Positions 8,841 through 17,927 of a stretch of 64,000 nucleotides of DNA are shown piece after piece. Position 1 is the first letter of the stretch; each line of letters opens with the position of its first letter. A model generated the notes under the pieces. That model saw only the letters and a list, made by a program, of their open reading frames with translations, had not been told where the DNA came from and searched no databases. Source of the DNA: an uncultured Lachnoclostridium sp. (GTDB taxonomy: Bacteria; Bacillota; Clostridia; Lachnospirales; Lachnospiraceae); contig CAMMSL010000004.1 in NCBI GenBank assembly GCA_946499505.1, positions 1-64,000 on the forward strand, written 5' to 3'. The position numbers were made by a program, and so were the translations under genes.

Positions 8841-8929
8841 ATTCTGTCACCTCTTACATACAAGTACAATCCTGTATTTTCTATTCCTGAGCATATTGTG
8901 AACTGTAATTATTGTATCATAAAACGAAT

Positions 8930-8943
8930 TAGCGCGCTATATG
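8930..8943. promoter_or_regulatory. Second copy of the CATATAGCGC(A/G)CTA operator
   Basis: On the minus strand, 8943-8930 reads CATATAGCGCGCTA, matching 13 of 14 bases in the operator at 8619-8636. Its core TAGCGCGCTA (8930-8939) is a perfect palindrome. It lies between the ribbon-helix-helix gene and the plus-strand promoter at 8950, so one protein could act on both directions. Confidence 0.65.
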
Positions 8944-8949
8944 ATATGT

Positions 8950-8977
8950 TTGACAAAGAAACCAAGAATTGTATAAT
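8950..8977 (+). promoter_or_regulatory. Consensus promoter of the second ABC transporter operon
   Basis: TTGACA (8950-8955), 16-bp spacer, TATAAT (8972-8977): both hexamers are perfect. Transcription would start near 8984, giving a leader of about 300 nt before the ATPase gene at 9281. Confidence 0.82.
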
Positions 8978-8983
8978 AAAGTC

Positions 8984-9044
8984 AGAGGCGGCAGAGATGC
9001 CCCTCTGTCAGGATCATGGAGTCGGGAAATCCCCGGCTCTTTTT
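8984..9044 (+). promoter_or_regulatory. Two-hairpin element, copy 2, with attenuator-like T run
   Basis: It lies at the very start of the predicted transcript. Hairpin 1 is CAGAGG...CCTCTG. Hairpin 2 is the 8-bp GAGTCGGG/CCCCGGCTC stem followed by CTTTTTG, which has the form of an intrinsic terminator. A terminator between a consensus promoter and a distant start codon suggests attenuation. More inverted repeats follow in 9045-9145 (for example CGGAATGTG...CACTTCCG). I do not recognise a known riboswitch class. Confidence 0.55.
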
Positions 9045-9280
9045 GCGATGGCGACGAGCCAAAGTCCGGGCTGGCCGAGCTCTTGGCGACCGCTTACAAT
9101 CCCGGAATGTGCCTTTTGACACTTCCGGTGATTAAGTTTTACATCCTGAATATTAGTTTTTGCAGTTCCCATTGAAGATTTCTCCGATTTCAATAAGATG
9201 TATGTCAGAAGATATTCCCGCACGGGAATTTTAATAAGCCGTGCAGAACACAGGCATAACATATGAAAGGAGAATCAGAC

Positions 9281-9985
9281 ATGGCAATCTTAACAGCCTC
9301 ACATTTGAAAAAATATTATGGAAAGGACGAGAGCCTCGTAAAGGCGCTGGATGACGTGAATGTCTCCATCGAGGACGGACAGTTTGCAGCCGTTATCGGG
9401 ACATCCGGCAGCGGCAAATCCACACTCCTCAATATGCTGGGCGGTCTGGATGTCCCCACTTCCGGCAGTGTCCAGATTGAGGGAAATAAGCTTGAGGAAA
9501 TGAGCGAGGAGCAGCTCACTGTATTCCGCAGGAAGAGGATCGGATTTATCTTCCAAAATTATAACCTCATCCCATATCTTACGGCATATGAAAATATCGT
9601 GCTTCCGGTAAGGCTGGACGGGAAGAAAGAGGATAAGAAGTTCTTAAAGGAGATCGTACATTTTCTGGAACTGGACGGCAAGCTTTCCAACTATCCCAGC
9701 CACCTCTCCGGCGGACAGCAGCAGAGAGTTGCGATCGCGAGGGCGCTTATCACAAAACCGGCCCTCCTGCTCTGCGACGAGCCTACAGGAAATCTGGACA
9801 GCAGGACCAGCGATAAAGTGATCGATCTTCTGAAGATGACCAGCGAGAAATTCCACCAGACGATTGTGATGATAACCCATAACCCGGAGATCGCGCAGAA
9901 AGCTGACCGGCGGATCCGCATTGAAGACGGACGGATCCAGAGTGATGAGGGCGCAGATGAATCAGACAGCAGAGTGACAGCGTAA
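9281..9985 (+). CDS. ABC transporter ATP-binding protein (MacB/BceA type)
   Basis: A 234-residue ATPase closely similar to the one at 2829, with Walker [10 protein letters not shown], signature [15 protein letters not shown], Walker [11 protein letters not shown] and the H-loop MITHNPE. Start choice: ATG 9281 lies eight bases after AAAGGAG; the in-frame ATG 9263 overlaps that ribosome site and is rejected. The permease gene follows 13 bp later. Its leader is long and structured. The paralogous set at 2829-6171 has its own OmpR-type system, whereas this one lies next to a LytTR/GHKL pair. Confidence 0.92.
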   Translation: MAILTASHLKKYYGKDESLVKALDDVNVSIEDGQFAAVIGTSGSGKSTLLNMLGGLDVPTSGSVQIEGNKLEEMSEEQLTVFRRKRIGFIFQNYNLIPYLTAYENIVLPVRLDGKKEDKKFLKEIVHFLELDGKLSNYPSHLSGGQQQRVAIARALITKPALLLCDEPTGNLDSRTSDKVIDLLKMTSEKFHQTIVMITHNPEIAQKADRRIRIEDGRIQSDEGADESDSRVTA

Positions 9986-9998
9986 GGAGGGATTCGGG

Positions 9999-12407
9999 AT
10001 GAGTGGAAAGAAAACAGCGAAACAAATGATCTCGCTCATGTCAAAGAAGAGCCTGAAGACAGGCAGGATGCGCAACATTTTTGTGAGCATTACGATCGTG
10101 CTGGCGGCAGCGCTGCTGACAGCGATCCTCATGTTCGTACAGGGACAGAGAACCGAGACTGCGCGGCAGCTTATGCATGCCCAGCAGGCAGGATACTATG
10201 AACTGACGGATGAACAGGTGCAGGCGCTTGCTTCCGATGAGCGTATCGCATATCAGATCCGGGTGAAAACAGGCGTTCTGTCCGACATGGACGGATTCTC
10301 CGTAATGCCTTATTATGTGAGTGAACTTTCTGACGAGATCCAGGTGGGAGAGCTCGAAGAGGGCGCTATGCCGGAGAAGGAGAATGAAGTCGCCGTACAG
10401 AGAGCTATGCTCGAGCGCATGGGAATCGAGCCGGAGGCGGGCAGCAGTGTGACGTTTGCCTTCTATGACGGGAATGAGGAGACATTTACTGTGTCCGGTA
10501 TCCTTGCGGGAGGAGAAGGAGCAAAGCAGTTTTCCGTATTCTTTTCCGAAGCGTATGCTGAAAACGGCAGCCAGTTAAAGGATATGCCGTACGAGGTCTA
10601 TGTCAAGATCTACGGCGCGGCATCCATGTATCCGGACGAACTCAGAGAGGTGATCTATCTGATTGGAAGTGACGCCGGGATTGAGAGAGAGTATGTCAAT
10701 CCGTCCAAGGCTTATCTGGATTCCCTGACAATAGACAGCCAGCAGATCCTTCTCTGTGTGCTGGTGGGAGGCGTGATCCTGCTCGCCTGCGTGCTGGTGA
10801 TCTACGGAGTGTTCTATCTGTCAGTAATCGGCAGGATCCACCAGTTCGGACAGCTCCGCACGATCGGCATGACAAAGAAACAGTTGAAGAAATTTGTCTC
10901 AAGAGAGGGACGGCTCCTGTTTCTAAGATCTGTTCCCATTGGCATCGTCATCGGCGGCGTGGCAGGATATTTTATGAAACCACAGGGATTCAGTATACTG
11001 AATACACTGATCATTGCGGCAGCAGTATTTGTGATCATTTATGTTATTACCATGCTGTCCGTGCATAAGCCGGCAAAGATCGCGGGCAATGTGTCTCCTA
11101 TGGAAGCGCTGCGCTATGTGCCGCAGGACGGTATGAAGCAGACTTCCGGAAGAAAACAGTGCCGTAATCTTACGCCTGCAGGACTTGGTATTATGAATTT
11201 CTCTAGAAACCGGAAGAAAACTGCGATCACCATGCTTTCCCTTGGATTGGGGGGTATCCTTTTCATGACGGCTGCCACCTATATGTCATCATTCAGCAAG
11301 GAGAACTATGCAAGGCAGGGAGACTTTCAGGAGGCTGAATTTATTATAAGTTATTCGCCGTCCGCCATTGAACTGAACGAAAACGGGCTGAGTGGAATGC
11401 AGGCTGAGACACCCCTGGGAGATGAGATGATCGGACAGATCACTTCCATCGACGGTGTGGAGAAGGTAACTGAGCGCAAAGGGTTCGGCGTGCAGTATGA
11501 TTTCCCGCAGCATGATGAGTATGGAAGCAACGATATCATTTATCCTCTTACAGAAGAAGAGATGCAGGGGATCGACTCCTATGTGACAGAAGGTACAGCT
11601 GACACGGAAGCGCTTTTGAGCGGAGAACAGGTGCTCGTAGCGGGAAATGATACGGTGGAAGAGATCTACGGCTGGAAATTCCAGACAGGAGATAAAGTGA
11701 CTCTTCACTATTATGACGGCAGCGGCATGGCAGAAAAGGAAGTGGAGATCGCGGGAATACTCAGCGCTGCATTTGACCGGGATCATAACGGGATCGAAGG
11801 CTGGTTCGTCATGCCGGAGCAGGCGGTGCTTGACTGGCTTTCCTATGACAGTATCAACAGCAGTCTCCTTATCAGCACAGATCCTGCAAAAGAGGCTTCG
11901 GTGGGAGAACAGCTGGACCAGATCGTCGGAGAAAGGCCGGAGCTTACAATGGAAACGCTGGCACAGCGCCGTATCGCGTACGGGCAGAGTGCGGACCAGA
12001 TATTCGGGGCTATCAGCGGCCTTGCCATATTTATCATGATGTTCAGTATCCTCAGCATGATGAATACGCTCATTACAAACATCGTGACCCGCAAGCAGGA
12101 GCTTGCCATGCTGGAGTCCATCGGCATGAGCAAAAGGCAGATCCGGAAGATGCTTCTGGGAGAGAGCCTGCTCCTTGTAGGTGTGACAGTGGGCGTGACC
12201 ATGACCGTCGGGACTCTGTGCGGATATATCCTCTGCAGTATGCTCCGGGGGATAGGCGCCGTCTATATGCAGTTCAGATTTCCGTTTGAATTCGCACTTG
12301 GATATGCCGCAGTGCTGATCCTCGTGCCGCTCCTTATTACGGTTGTTTCTATGAAGAGCTTTGCCAGAGAGGCGCTGGTAGAGCGTTTAAGAGGGATGGA
12401 GTGCTGA
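9999..12407 (+). CDS. FtsX-type ABC transporter permease
   Basis: An 802-residue permease with the same two-half FtsX architecture as the one at 3517: an N-terminal helix (about 28-48), an extracytoplasmic domain, an FtsX bundle at about 250-370, then a second helix plus extracytoplasmic domain and a final FtsX bundle (about 670-790). Motifs such as [15 protein letters not shown] and [16 protein letters not shown] mark the two coupling regions. The ribosome site AAGGAGGG precedes ATG 9999. The stop TGA overlaps the ATG of the next small gene, implying one operon. The substrate is unknown. Confidence 0.88.
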   Translation: MSGKKTAKQMISLMSKKSLKTGRMRNIFVSITIVLAAALLTAILMFVQGQRTETARQLMHAQQAGYYELTDEQVQALASDERIAYQIRVKTGVLSDMDGFSVMPYYVSELSDEIQVGELEEGAMPEKENEVAVQRAMLERMGIEPEAGSSVTFAFYDGNEETFTVSGILAGGEGAKQFSVFFSEAYAENGSQLKDMPYEVYVKIYGAASMYPDELREVIYLIGSDAGIEREYVNPSKAYLDSLTIDSQQILLCVLVGGVILLACVLVIYGVFYLSVIGRIHQFGQLRTIGMTKKQLKKFVSREGRLLFLRSVPIGIVIGGVAGYFMKPQGFSILNTLIIAAAVFVIIYVITMLSVHKPAKIAGNVSPMEALRYVPQDGMKQTSGRKQCRNLTPAGLGIMNFSRNRKKTAITMLSLGLGGILFMTAATYMSSFSKENYARQGDFQEAEFIISYSPSAIELNENGLSGMQAETPLGDEMIGQITSIDGVEKVTERKGFGVQYDFPQHDEYGSNDIIYPLTEEEMQGIDSYVTEGTADTEALLSGEQVLVAGNDTVEEIYGWKFQTGDKVTLHYYDGSGMAEKEVEIAGILSAAFDRDHNGIEGWFVMPEQAVLDWLSYDSINSSLLISTDPAKEASVGEQLDQIVGERPELTMETLAQRRIAYGQSADQIFGAISGLAIFIMMFSILSMMNTLITNIVTRKQELAMLESIGMSKRQIRKMLLGESLLLVGVTVGVTMTVGTLCGYILCSMLRGIGAVYMQFRFPFEFALGYAAVLILVPLLITVVSMKSFAREALVERLRGMEC

Positions 12408-12856
12408 TGTATGGCTGTAAAATGCCGGAAGATCAAAATAAAAAGGCTTGCTATAAGATACAGATCACAGGGGTGTATGATTTGCTGCTCATCATATCCC
12501 CGAATATGATAGCTTCCCTGATTGCAGAGATGCGCAGATTCGATACAAGAGAAATACTTGTTCCGGCGGAGAAAATACTTCCGCCGGGATATGCCGAATA
12601 TCTGAAAAGAGTCTTGATTGCAAACGAGTATAGCGAGAACGTTTATGATATGGCGGCGGAGCAGTTCAGACGGTTGGAAGTAGAACAAAGTCCGTGCTTT
12701 GACAGCGTAAATGTTACAAGGGAAAAGAAGACGCGATTTGATCTGGAAGCGGGAGAAATCTTTTATATGCTCGTCAGGAATGCAAAGAGCCGGTTCCGGT
12801 ATGTGTTTCCCGATGAAGAAAGGAAGGAAATCAGCGTTCCGCTGGAACATCTGTAA
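12407..12856 (+). CDS. Unrecognised 149-residue protein in the ABC operon
   Basis: It starts at ATG 12407, overlapping the permease stop (TGATG); GTG 12401 is an alternative. There is no signal peptide, no strong membrane helix and no motif I recognise. The middle (MIASLIAEMRRFDTREILVPAEKILP) looks helical and soluble. Translational coupling suggests a role linked to the ABC transporter. The reading frame, with good codon use and no overlapping competitor, supports a real gene. Confidence 0.65.
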   Translation: MYGCKMPEDQNKKACYKIQITGVYDLLLIISPNMIASLIAEMRRFDTREILVPAEKILPPGYAEYLKRVLIANEYSENVYDMAAEQFRRLEVEQSPCFDSVNVTREKKTRFDLEAGEIFYMLVRNAKSRFRYVFPDEERKEISVPLEHL

Positions 12857-12860
12857 GGGG

Positions 12861-12889
12861 TTGCCATTTTTCTTTCTTCTGCGTATACT
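12861..12889 (+). promoter_or_regulatory. Promoter of the DUF975/CmpB-like gene
   Basis: TTGCCA (12861-12866), 17-bp spacer, TATACT (12884-12889), placed right after the stop of the preceding small gene. A short leader leads to the gene at 12933. Confidence 0.72.
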
Positions 12890-12932
12890 GTACGTGTACT
12901 AATAAAGGGGGAAGCGGCGGAGTTTTGAGAGT

Positions 12933-14813
12933 GTGCGCCGTATACTAAAGACGATGAAGACAAGAAAACAGATGAAACGGCTGGGAAGAGAATCCCTGAA
13001 AAAGCATTACGTGATCTTTGTGGCTGCCTGCCTGATCGCGGCATTTCTGGCGTCGGAGTTTACCGGTTCTCTGAATTTTTTTACGGCACAGAATTATGAG
13101 GCGTCATATGAGCAGGTGCAGAGTGATCTAAACGGAGACGGAACCTTTACGATTAAGACAAAAGTGGACAGTATCGGCTGGGGAGACGTGATTCGGATCA
13201 TAGTTGAAGACAACATGCAGGCTGGAAAAGAGATGGCGCAGGAGATACGGCAGAATGCGATCGATGATTCCGAAAACGGAAATCCTATGTTCGGACGGAC
13301 ACGCGGCGTACTGTCAAATATTGTGAATCAGGTCAGTTCTGGCTCGATCATTGTGACCGCAGCGGCCGCTATCGGCTCGATCACCGGTTCGGATAATCTG
13401 GGAATCCTGATCCTGATCATTATTGGAGCTCTGGGCATGTTTGCTTTCTGGTTCTTAATCCAGAATACATTTCCGGTAGTGATCCGGCGCGTATTTCTTG
13501 AGGGAATGATCTATGACAGAGTGACAACGCAGCGTTTCGTATTTCTTCTCCGTGTGAAGAAATGGCTGAAAGCTTCATGGATCATGTTTGTGAAATATAT
13601 CTATTATACTCTGTGGTGCCTGACTCTTGTGGGAATCGCAGTCAAGCATTACTCATATTTCCTCGTACCGTATATTGCGGCGGAGAATCCGGACATGACG
13701 GCGCGTCAGGCGATCACGCTGTCCAGAAAGATGATGAAAGGGCATAAGTGGGAGTGCTTTGTGTTCGAACTTTCTTTCCTCGGATGGGAAGCACTTGGAG
13801 CGCTTACGATGGGAATCTTCAACATCCTGTACACCAATCCGTATAAGATTGCGGCCTTTACCCGTTACTATGCAAAACTGAGGGAAGAGGCCATAGAGAA
13901 AGGAATCCCGGGAGCGGAACTTCTGTATGACAACTATCTCTACGAGAAAGCGGAATCTTATGTGATCGCGGCAAAATATCCGGATGTGATCAAAGTAATG
14001 GAGCAGCCGGAAGACACAGTAGAGAAACTGACAGGATGGCGCGGTTTTCTGGCCCGCAATTTTGGAGTGCTTCTTCTACGAAGAGAACAGGAACGTGCAT
14101 ATGAGAGGCATCAGGCGGACTATGTGAGAGTCCATTCCATGATTGACGACGTGCAGAAAGAGGCTTATCCGGTACGGCTTTATCCGATTCCTGAGGAAGA
14201 GCGTCGGAAACTTGTACAGTCTTTGAACTATATGCGTCATTATTCGATATGGTCTCTGATCACGATTTTCCTGAGTATGTCAGTATTCGGATGGCTGTGG
14301 GAAGTGGGAATGCATCTTGTGTCTTACGGTGAATTCGTCAACCGCGGCGCTCTGCACGGACCGTGGCTGCCGATCTACGGTACGGGAGCTGTTCTTATTC
14401 TGACAGTGCTGAACAGGTTCCGAAGGAACCCTGCGCTGGAGTTCGGGGCAACGATTGTGCTTTGCGGTTTTCTGGAATATATGACATCTCTTGTCATGGA
14501 GATCGCTACCGGCGGTACGAAGTGGTGGGATTACAGTGGTTATTACCTGAATCTGAACGGCAGGATCTGTGCGGAAGGACTTCTCGTATTTGGGATCGGC
14601 GGTCTGGCGATTGTCTATGCTATCGCCCCGATGATTGACGATCTGGTGAGCAGGTTCAACGAAAAGAAAGTAATGGCTGTCTGCACGGTACTGATGGTAC
14701 TCTTTCTGGCAGACGTGATATATTCACAGATTCATCCGAATACCGGAAAAGGAGTCACAGATATAGAAGCGCGGGAAACACAGCAACTGCCGGATAAAAT
14801 GAAGTATATGTGA
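12933..14813 (+). CDS. Polytopic membrane protein, DUF975-like plus CmpB-like domains
   Basis: 626 residues with a GTG start; ATG 12954 is a possible alternative without a clear ribosome site. The N-terminal half begins with the RESLKKHYVIFVAACLIAAFLA stretch of DUF975-type membrane proteins and has several helices up to about residue 300. A soluble linker follows, then four to five helices from about residue 440 with the GxLHGPWLPIYGTGAV and FLEYMTS motifs of the 'putative ABC transporter permease' CmpB-like family. Fusion of these two parts is the notable point. It has its own promoter and a terminator after it. The biochemical role is unknown. Confidence 0.72.
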   Translation: MRRILKTMKTRKQMKRLGRESLKKHYVIFVAACLIAAFLASEFTGSLNFFTAQNYEASYEQVQSDLNGDGTFTIKTKVDSIGWGDVIRIIVEDNMQAGKEMAQEIRQNAIDDSENGNPMFGRTRGVLSNIVNQVSSGSIIVTAAAAIGSITGSDNLGILILIIIGALGMFAFWFLIQNTFPVVIRRVFLEGMIYDRVTTQRFVFLLRVKKWLKASWIMFVKYIYYTLWCLTLVGIAVKHYSYFLVPYIAAENPDMTARQAITLSRKMMKGHKWECFVFELSFLGWEALGALTMGIFNILYTNPYKIAAFTRYYAKLREEAIEKGIPGAELLYDNYLYEKAESYVIAAKYPDVIKVMEQPEDTVEKLTGWRGFLARNFGVLLLRREQERAYERHQADYVRVHSMIDDVQKEAYPVRLYPIPEEERRKLVQSLNYMRHYSIWSLITIFLSMSVFGWLWEVGMHLVSYGEFVNRGALHGPWLPIYGTGAVLILTVLNRFRRNPALEFGATIVLCGFLEYMTSLVMEIATGGTKWWDYSGYYLNLNGRICAEGLLVFGIGGLAIVYAIAPMIDDLVSRFNEKKVMAVCTVLMVLFLADVIYSQIHPNTGKGVTDIEARETQQLPDKMKYM

Positions 14814-14834
14814 TATATTGTTCAGAATAATAAA

Positions 14835-14853
14835 GCACCGATAAAACCGGTGC
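14835..14853 (-). terminator. Terminator between convergent genes
   Basis: GCACCG...CGGTGC stem with an A/T-rich loop. On the minus strand it is followed by TTTATTATT, so it chiefly serves treR; it may work weakly for the plus-strand gene too. Confidence 0.6.
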
Positions 14854-14876
14854 ATGCCTAAGGGATGATCGCAAAG

Positions 14877-15602
14877 TCATCCCTTTCGTCTTGTCGCCAC
14901 ATCCTGAAACCGGAAGTAATCCGGCCTGTGCCGCGATTGTGTAAATTCGAACTGCACGCCGTTATCATCGAATGTTTGACTTGTGATCACGGCCATACAG
15001 TTGTAGTCTTTCATGTCAATGTATTTTTCGTCGATTTGGGTCACGTGTTCAACAGTGAGAGTCCGCTTGCTTGTGGCGATCGTAATCCCCAGTTCTCCTT
15101 CAAGATAATCATAAATGGAACGGGCGGCGATTTCCGGGGTCAATCCGGTGACTACTTCTTTTAAAAAGTAGTTGTGATCAAGGATCAGCGGTTTCCCGTC
15201 CAGCGAACGAAGGCGCTGGAGATAGTAAAGCTCAGCTCCTTTTTTGAATCCTGTCTTTTTCGCAATCTTTTCATCTGCAGTGATCTCTGCAAACTGTATC
15301 ACTTTTGTAAATGCTTTCTGGTGATTACGAATAGCGGATTCTTTGAAAGATTCAATGCCGCCCACGGTAAATGAAGTCTGCTCTATGGGCTGGAAAATAT
15401 TTCTTACGCCCTTGCCGTGCATGGGCTGTACATATCCGTCGGCGGTAAGCTCGGCGAGCGCGCGGCGGACCGTATTGCGGGAACAGTCGTATTCTAAGAT
15501 CAGAGCGTGTTCAGACGGCAGCATTTCCTGATAAGTATAGTATTCAGATTCAATTTTTTCTTTTAAGTCTCTGTAAATATAGTCGTATTTTGCTTTCGGC
15601 AT
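14877..15602 (-). CDS. treR: Trehalose operon repressor TreR (GntR/HutC family)
   Basis: A 241-residue GntR-family regulator. The winged helix occupies residues 1-70 (YIYRDLKEKIESEYY...SRNTVRRALAELTADGYV) and a UTRA effector domain about 90-235. It is divergent from the PTS and phosphotrehalase genes, which defines it as TreR by context; in Bacillus TreR the inducer is trehalose-6-phosphate. Four copies of a TTGTTTRAAC-type operator lie in the divergent region, two next to its own start and two over the PTS promoter, consistent with repression of the operon and of itself. Confidence 0.92.
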   Translation of the reverse strand: MPKAKYDYIYRDLKEKIESEYYTYQEMLPSEHALILEYDCSRNTVRRALAELTADGYVQPMHGKGVRNIFQPIEQTSFTVGGIESFKESAIRNHQKAFTKVIQFAEITADEKIAKKTGFKKGAELYYLQRLRSLDGKPLILDHNYFLKEVVTGLTPEIAARSIYDYLEGELGITIATSKRTLTVEHVTQIDEKYIDMKDYNCMAVITSQTFDDNGVQFEFTQSRHRPDYFRFQDVATRRKG

Positions 15603-15625
15603 AAACCTGCTCCTTTCTTAAATAT

Positions 15626-15655
15626 CTTGTTTGAACATCTATTTGTTTAAACATC
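15626..15655. promoter_or_regulatory. Two TreR-like operators near treR
   Basis: CTTGTTTGAACATC (15626-15639) and TTTGTTTAAACATC (15642-15655) are imperfect palindromes 16 bp apart, 24-53 bp upstream of the treR start. They match the sites over the divergent PTS promoter. Confidence 0.72.
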
Positions 15656-15787
15656 TTTAATTATAGAAATCCACATTCTTAAAATCAAGTTAAAAATACA
15701 TGCTGAATTTATTTCAGAAGAAATCTACAAAATTTTTTTGGCTGTTTTGTGAATAATGACAGAAAAGAATTATTTTTTTAAAACTGG

Positions 15788-15833
15788 TTGACTTGTTTAA
15801 ACAAGAGTGTTATATTCAAGATGTTCAAACAAG
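15788..15833 (+). promoter_or_regulatory. Trehalose operon promoter with two TreR-like operators
   Basis: TTGACT (15788-15793), 17-bp spacer, TATATT (15811-15816). The perfect palindrome CTTGTTTAAACAAG (15792-15805) overlaps the -35 and spacer, and GATGTTCAAACAAG (15820-15833) covers the expected start site. Repressor binding would block polymerase and early elongation. Confidence 0.82.
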
Positions 15834-15898
15834 TTCGACTTGTAAAAAGAGTGTTTCAGGGAATAATGAAACAAGTAAGAAAGAGAGGAAGAGAAGCG

Positions 15899-17899
15899 AT
15901 GGGAAAGTATGATAATGATGTAAAACGTCTGCTTGAACTCGTCGGGGGCAAGGAAAATATCCAGGCTGTCTCCCACTGTATGACAAGGATGAGATTTGTC
16001 CTCATTGATCCAAAGAAAGCGGATGAGAAAGCTATCGAGGAATTGCCCAGTGTAAAGGGAACATTTACACAGGCGGGACAGTATCAGGTCATCATCGGAA
16101 ATGATGTGGCTGTATTCTACAATGAATTTACCAAATATGCGGGGATCGAGGGCGTGAGCAAGGATGCGGTCAAAGCGGCCGCAAAGACAAACCAGAATAT
16201 TGCCCAGAAGATCATGGGAACACTGGGAGAGATATTTGCTCCCCTGATCCCGGCCCTGATCTGCGGCGGTCTTGTGCTCGGTTTCAGAAATGTGATCGGT
16301 GAGATTAACTTCTTTAACAACGGTACACAGAGTCTTGCGGATATCTCCCAGTTCTGGTCAGGAATGTACAATTTCCTCTGGCTGATCGGCGAGGCGGTAT
16401 TCCATTTATTGCCGGTAGGTATCGTATGGTCCATCACGAAGAAGATGGGAACGACTCAGATCCTCGGTATCATCCTCGGCCTGACTCTTGTATCTTCACA
16501 GCTGCTGAACGGCTTTGATGTGGCAAATACTCCGGCATCGGAGATTCCGGTATGGGATTTCGGATTCTTCAAGGTTCAGATGATCGGTTATCAGGGCCAG
16601 GTCATCGCGGCGATGATGGCAGGATTCGTACTTGTTTATCTGGAGAAGTTCTTTAAGAAGATATGTCCGGAAGTGATCAGTATGATTGTAGTTCCGTTCT
16701 GTTCACTTGTACCGGCAGTTATTATCGCGCATACAATCGTAGGTCCGATCGGCTGGACGATCGGAAATGCAATCGGCAACGTGGTATATGCAGGACTGAC
16801 ATCTGACTTCAGATTCCTGTTTGCGGCAGTATTCGGTCTGTTATACGCACCGCTCGTTATGACAGGTCTTCACCATATGACAAACGCCATCGACTCACAG
16901 CTTCTTAACACACCGGCGCAGAGCACAATCCTGTGGCCGATGATCGCCCTGTCAAATATCGCACAGGGATCCAGCGTACTTGCAATGAGCGTTCTCCAGA
17001 AAAAGAACGAGCGTGCACAGCAGGTTAACGTACCGGCTTGTATCTCTTGTTACTTAGGAGTTACAGAGCCTGCACTTTTCGGTGTTAACCTGAAATATGT
17101 ATTCCCGCTTGTATGTGGTATGATCGGTTCCTGCTGCGCTGCCATGATCTCCGTAGGCTTCGGAGTTGAAGCCCTGAGTATCGGCGTTGGCGGTCTTCCG
17201 GGTATCCTTTCCATCAAACCGGAATACTGGCTGATCTTCCTCTTTGCTATGGCGGTTGCTATTGTGATTCCGTTTACACTGACATTTATTGTAGGCCGGA
17301 TCAAACTTTCAAAAGAAGACAGATTCGGCAGAGAAGACGCAGCTCCGGCAGTCGAGACTGCAGACGGAACAGAAGCAGACAAAGCAGTACAGGCAGCGGA
17401 CAGTGCAGACTCAGCGGCAGTTTCCAATACAGGCGCGGCTGACGTAAAAGAACTGAAATCAATCCTTGACGGTAAAGTAATGCCGATCGAGGAAGCACCG
17501 GACGATGTGTTTTCCCAGAAAATCATGGGCGACGGCGTTGCCATCGAACCGTCCAATACAGTCGTAACAGCACCGGCAGACTGTGATGTGAGCGTTGTCA
17601 TGGCAGACACAGGCCATGCGTGCGGACTGACACTTCCGAACGGAGTGGAGCTTCTGATCCATGTCGGCGTTGATACGGTAGACATGGGCGGTGACGGATT
17701 TAAGCTTCTTGTAAATGAGGGAGAGCATGTAAAGGCAGGACAGAAACTGATTGAATTCGATCCTGAGAAGATCAAAGCGGCGGGACATCCGTGTACGACG
17801 ATGCTGATCGTGACCGCAGAGGGAAGCGCGGCTAATATCCAGATGCATTCCGGAATGGACGCAAAAGCCGGCGAGACAACGGTTATCTCATGGGACTGA
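15899..17899 (+). CDS. treP: Trehalose-specific PTS transporter, EIIBCA
   Basis: 666 residues. An EIIB domain (1-85) has the phospho-cysteine C27 in HCMTRMRF, the EIIC channel spans about 110-460 with ten or so hydrophobic segments, and a glucose-type EIIA domain lies at about 515-655 with the active histidine H588 in ELLIHVGVDTV. An Ala/Asp-rich linker (about 475-510) joins EIIC to EIIA. The uptake product would be trehalose-6-phosphate. Start choice: ATG 15899 has GAGAGGAAGAG upstream and a conserved EIIB start; the frame opens earlier at 15788 but would then run through the promoter and operators. Bacillus TreP lacks EIIA, so the attached domain makes this transporter self-sufficient. Confidence 0.92.
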   Translation: MGKYDNDVKRLLELVGGKENIQAVSHCMTRMRFVLIDPKKADEKAIEELPSVKGTFTQAGQYQVIIGNDVAVFYNEFTKYAGIEGVSKDAVKAAAKTNQNIAQKIMGTLGEIFAPLIPALICGGLVLGFRNVIGEINFFNNGTQSLADISQFWSGMYNFLWLIGEAVFHLLPVGIVWSITKKMGTTQILGIILGLTLVSSQLLNGFDVANTPASEIPVWDFGFFKVQMIGYQGQVIAAMMAGFVLVYLEKFFKKICPEVISMIVVPFCSLVPAVIIAHTIVGPIGWTIGNAIGNVVYAGLTSDFRFLFAAVFGLLYAPLVMTGLHHMTNAIDSQLLNTPAQSTILWPMIALSNIAQGSSVLAMSVLQKKNERAQQVNVPACISCYLGVTEPALFGVNLKYVFPLVCGMIGSCCAAMISVGFGVEALSIGVGGLPGILSIKPEYWLIFLFAMAVAIVIPFTLTFIVGRIKLSKEDRFGREDAAPAVETADGTEADKAVQAADSADSAAVSNTGAADVKELKSILDGKVMPIEEAPDDVFSQKIMGDGVAIEPSNTVVTAPADCDVSVVMADTGHACGLTLPNGVELLIHVGVDTVDMGGDGFKLLVNEGEHVKAGQKLIEFDPEKIKAAGHPCTTMLIVTAEGSAANIQMHSGMDAKAGETTVISWD

Positions 17900-17927
17900 T
17901 CAAGGAAAGGACAGGGGCTGTAAAACA

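Noticed and set aside
9014..9262. 82-residue minus-strand ORF covering the ABC leader
   Set aside because: No ribosome site, and it lies wholly within the structured leader of the plus-strand ABC operon; the hairpins explain the sequence better.
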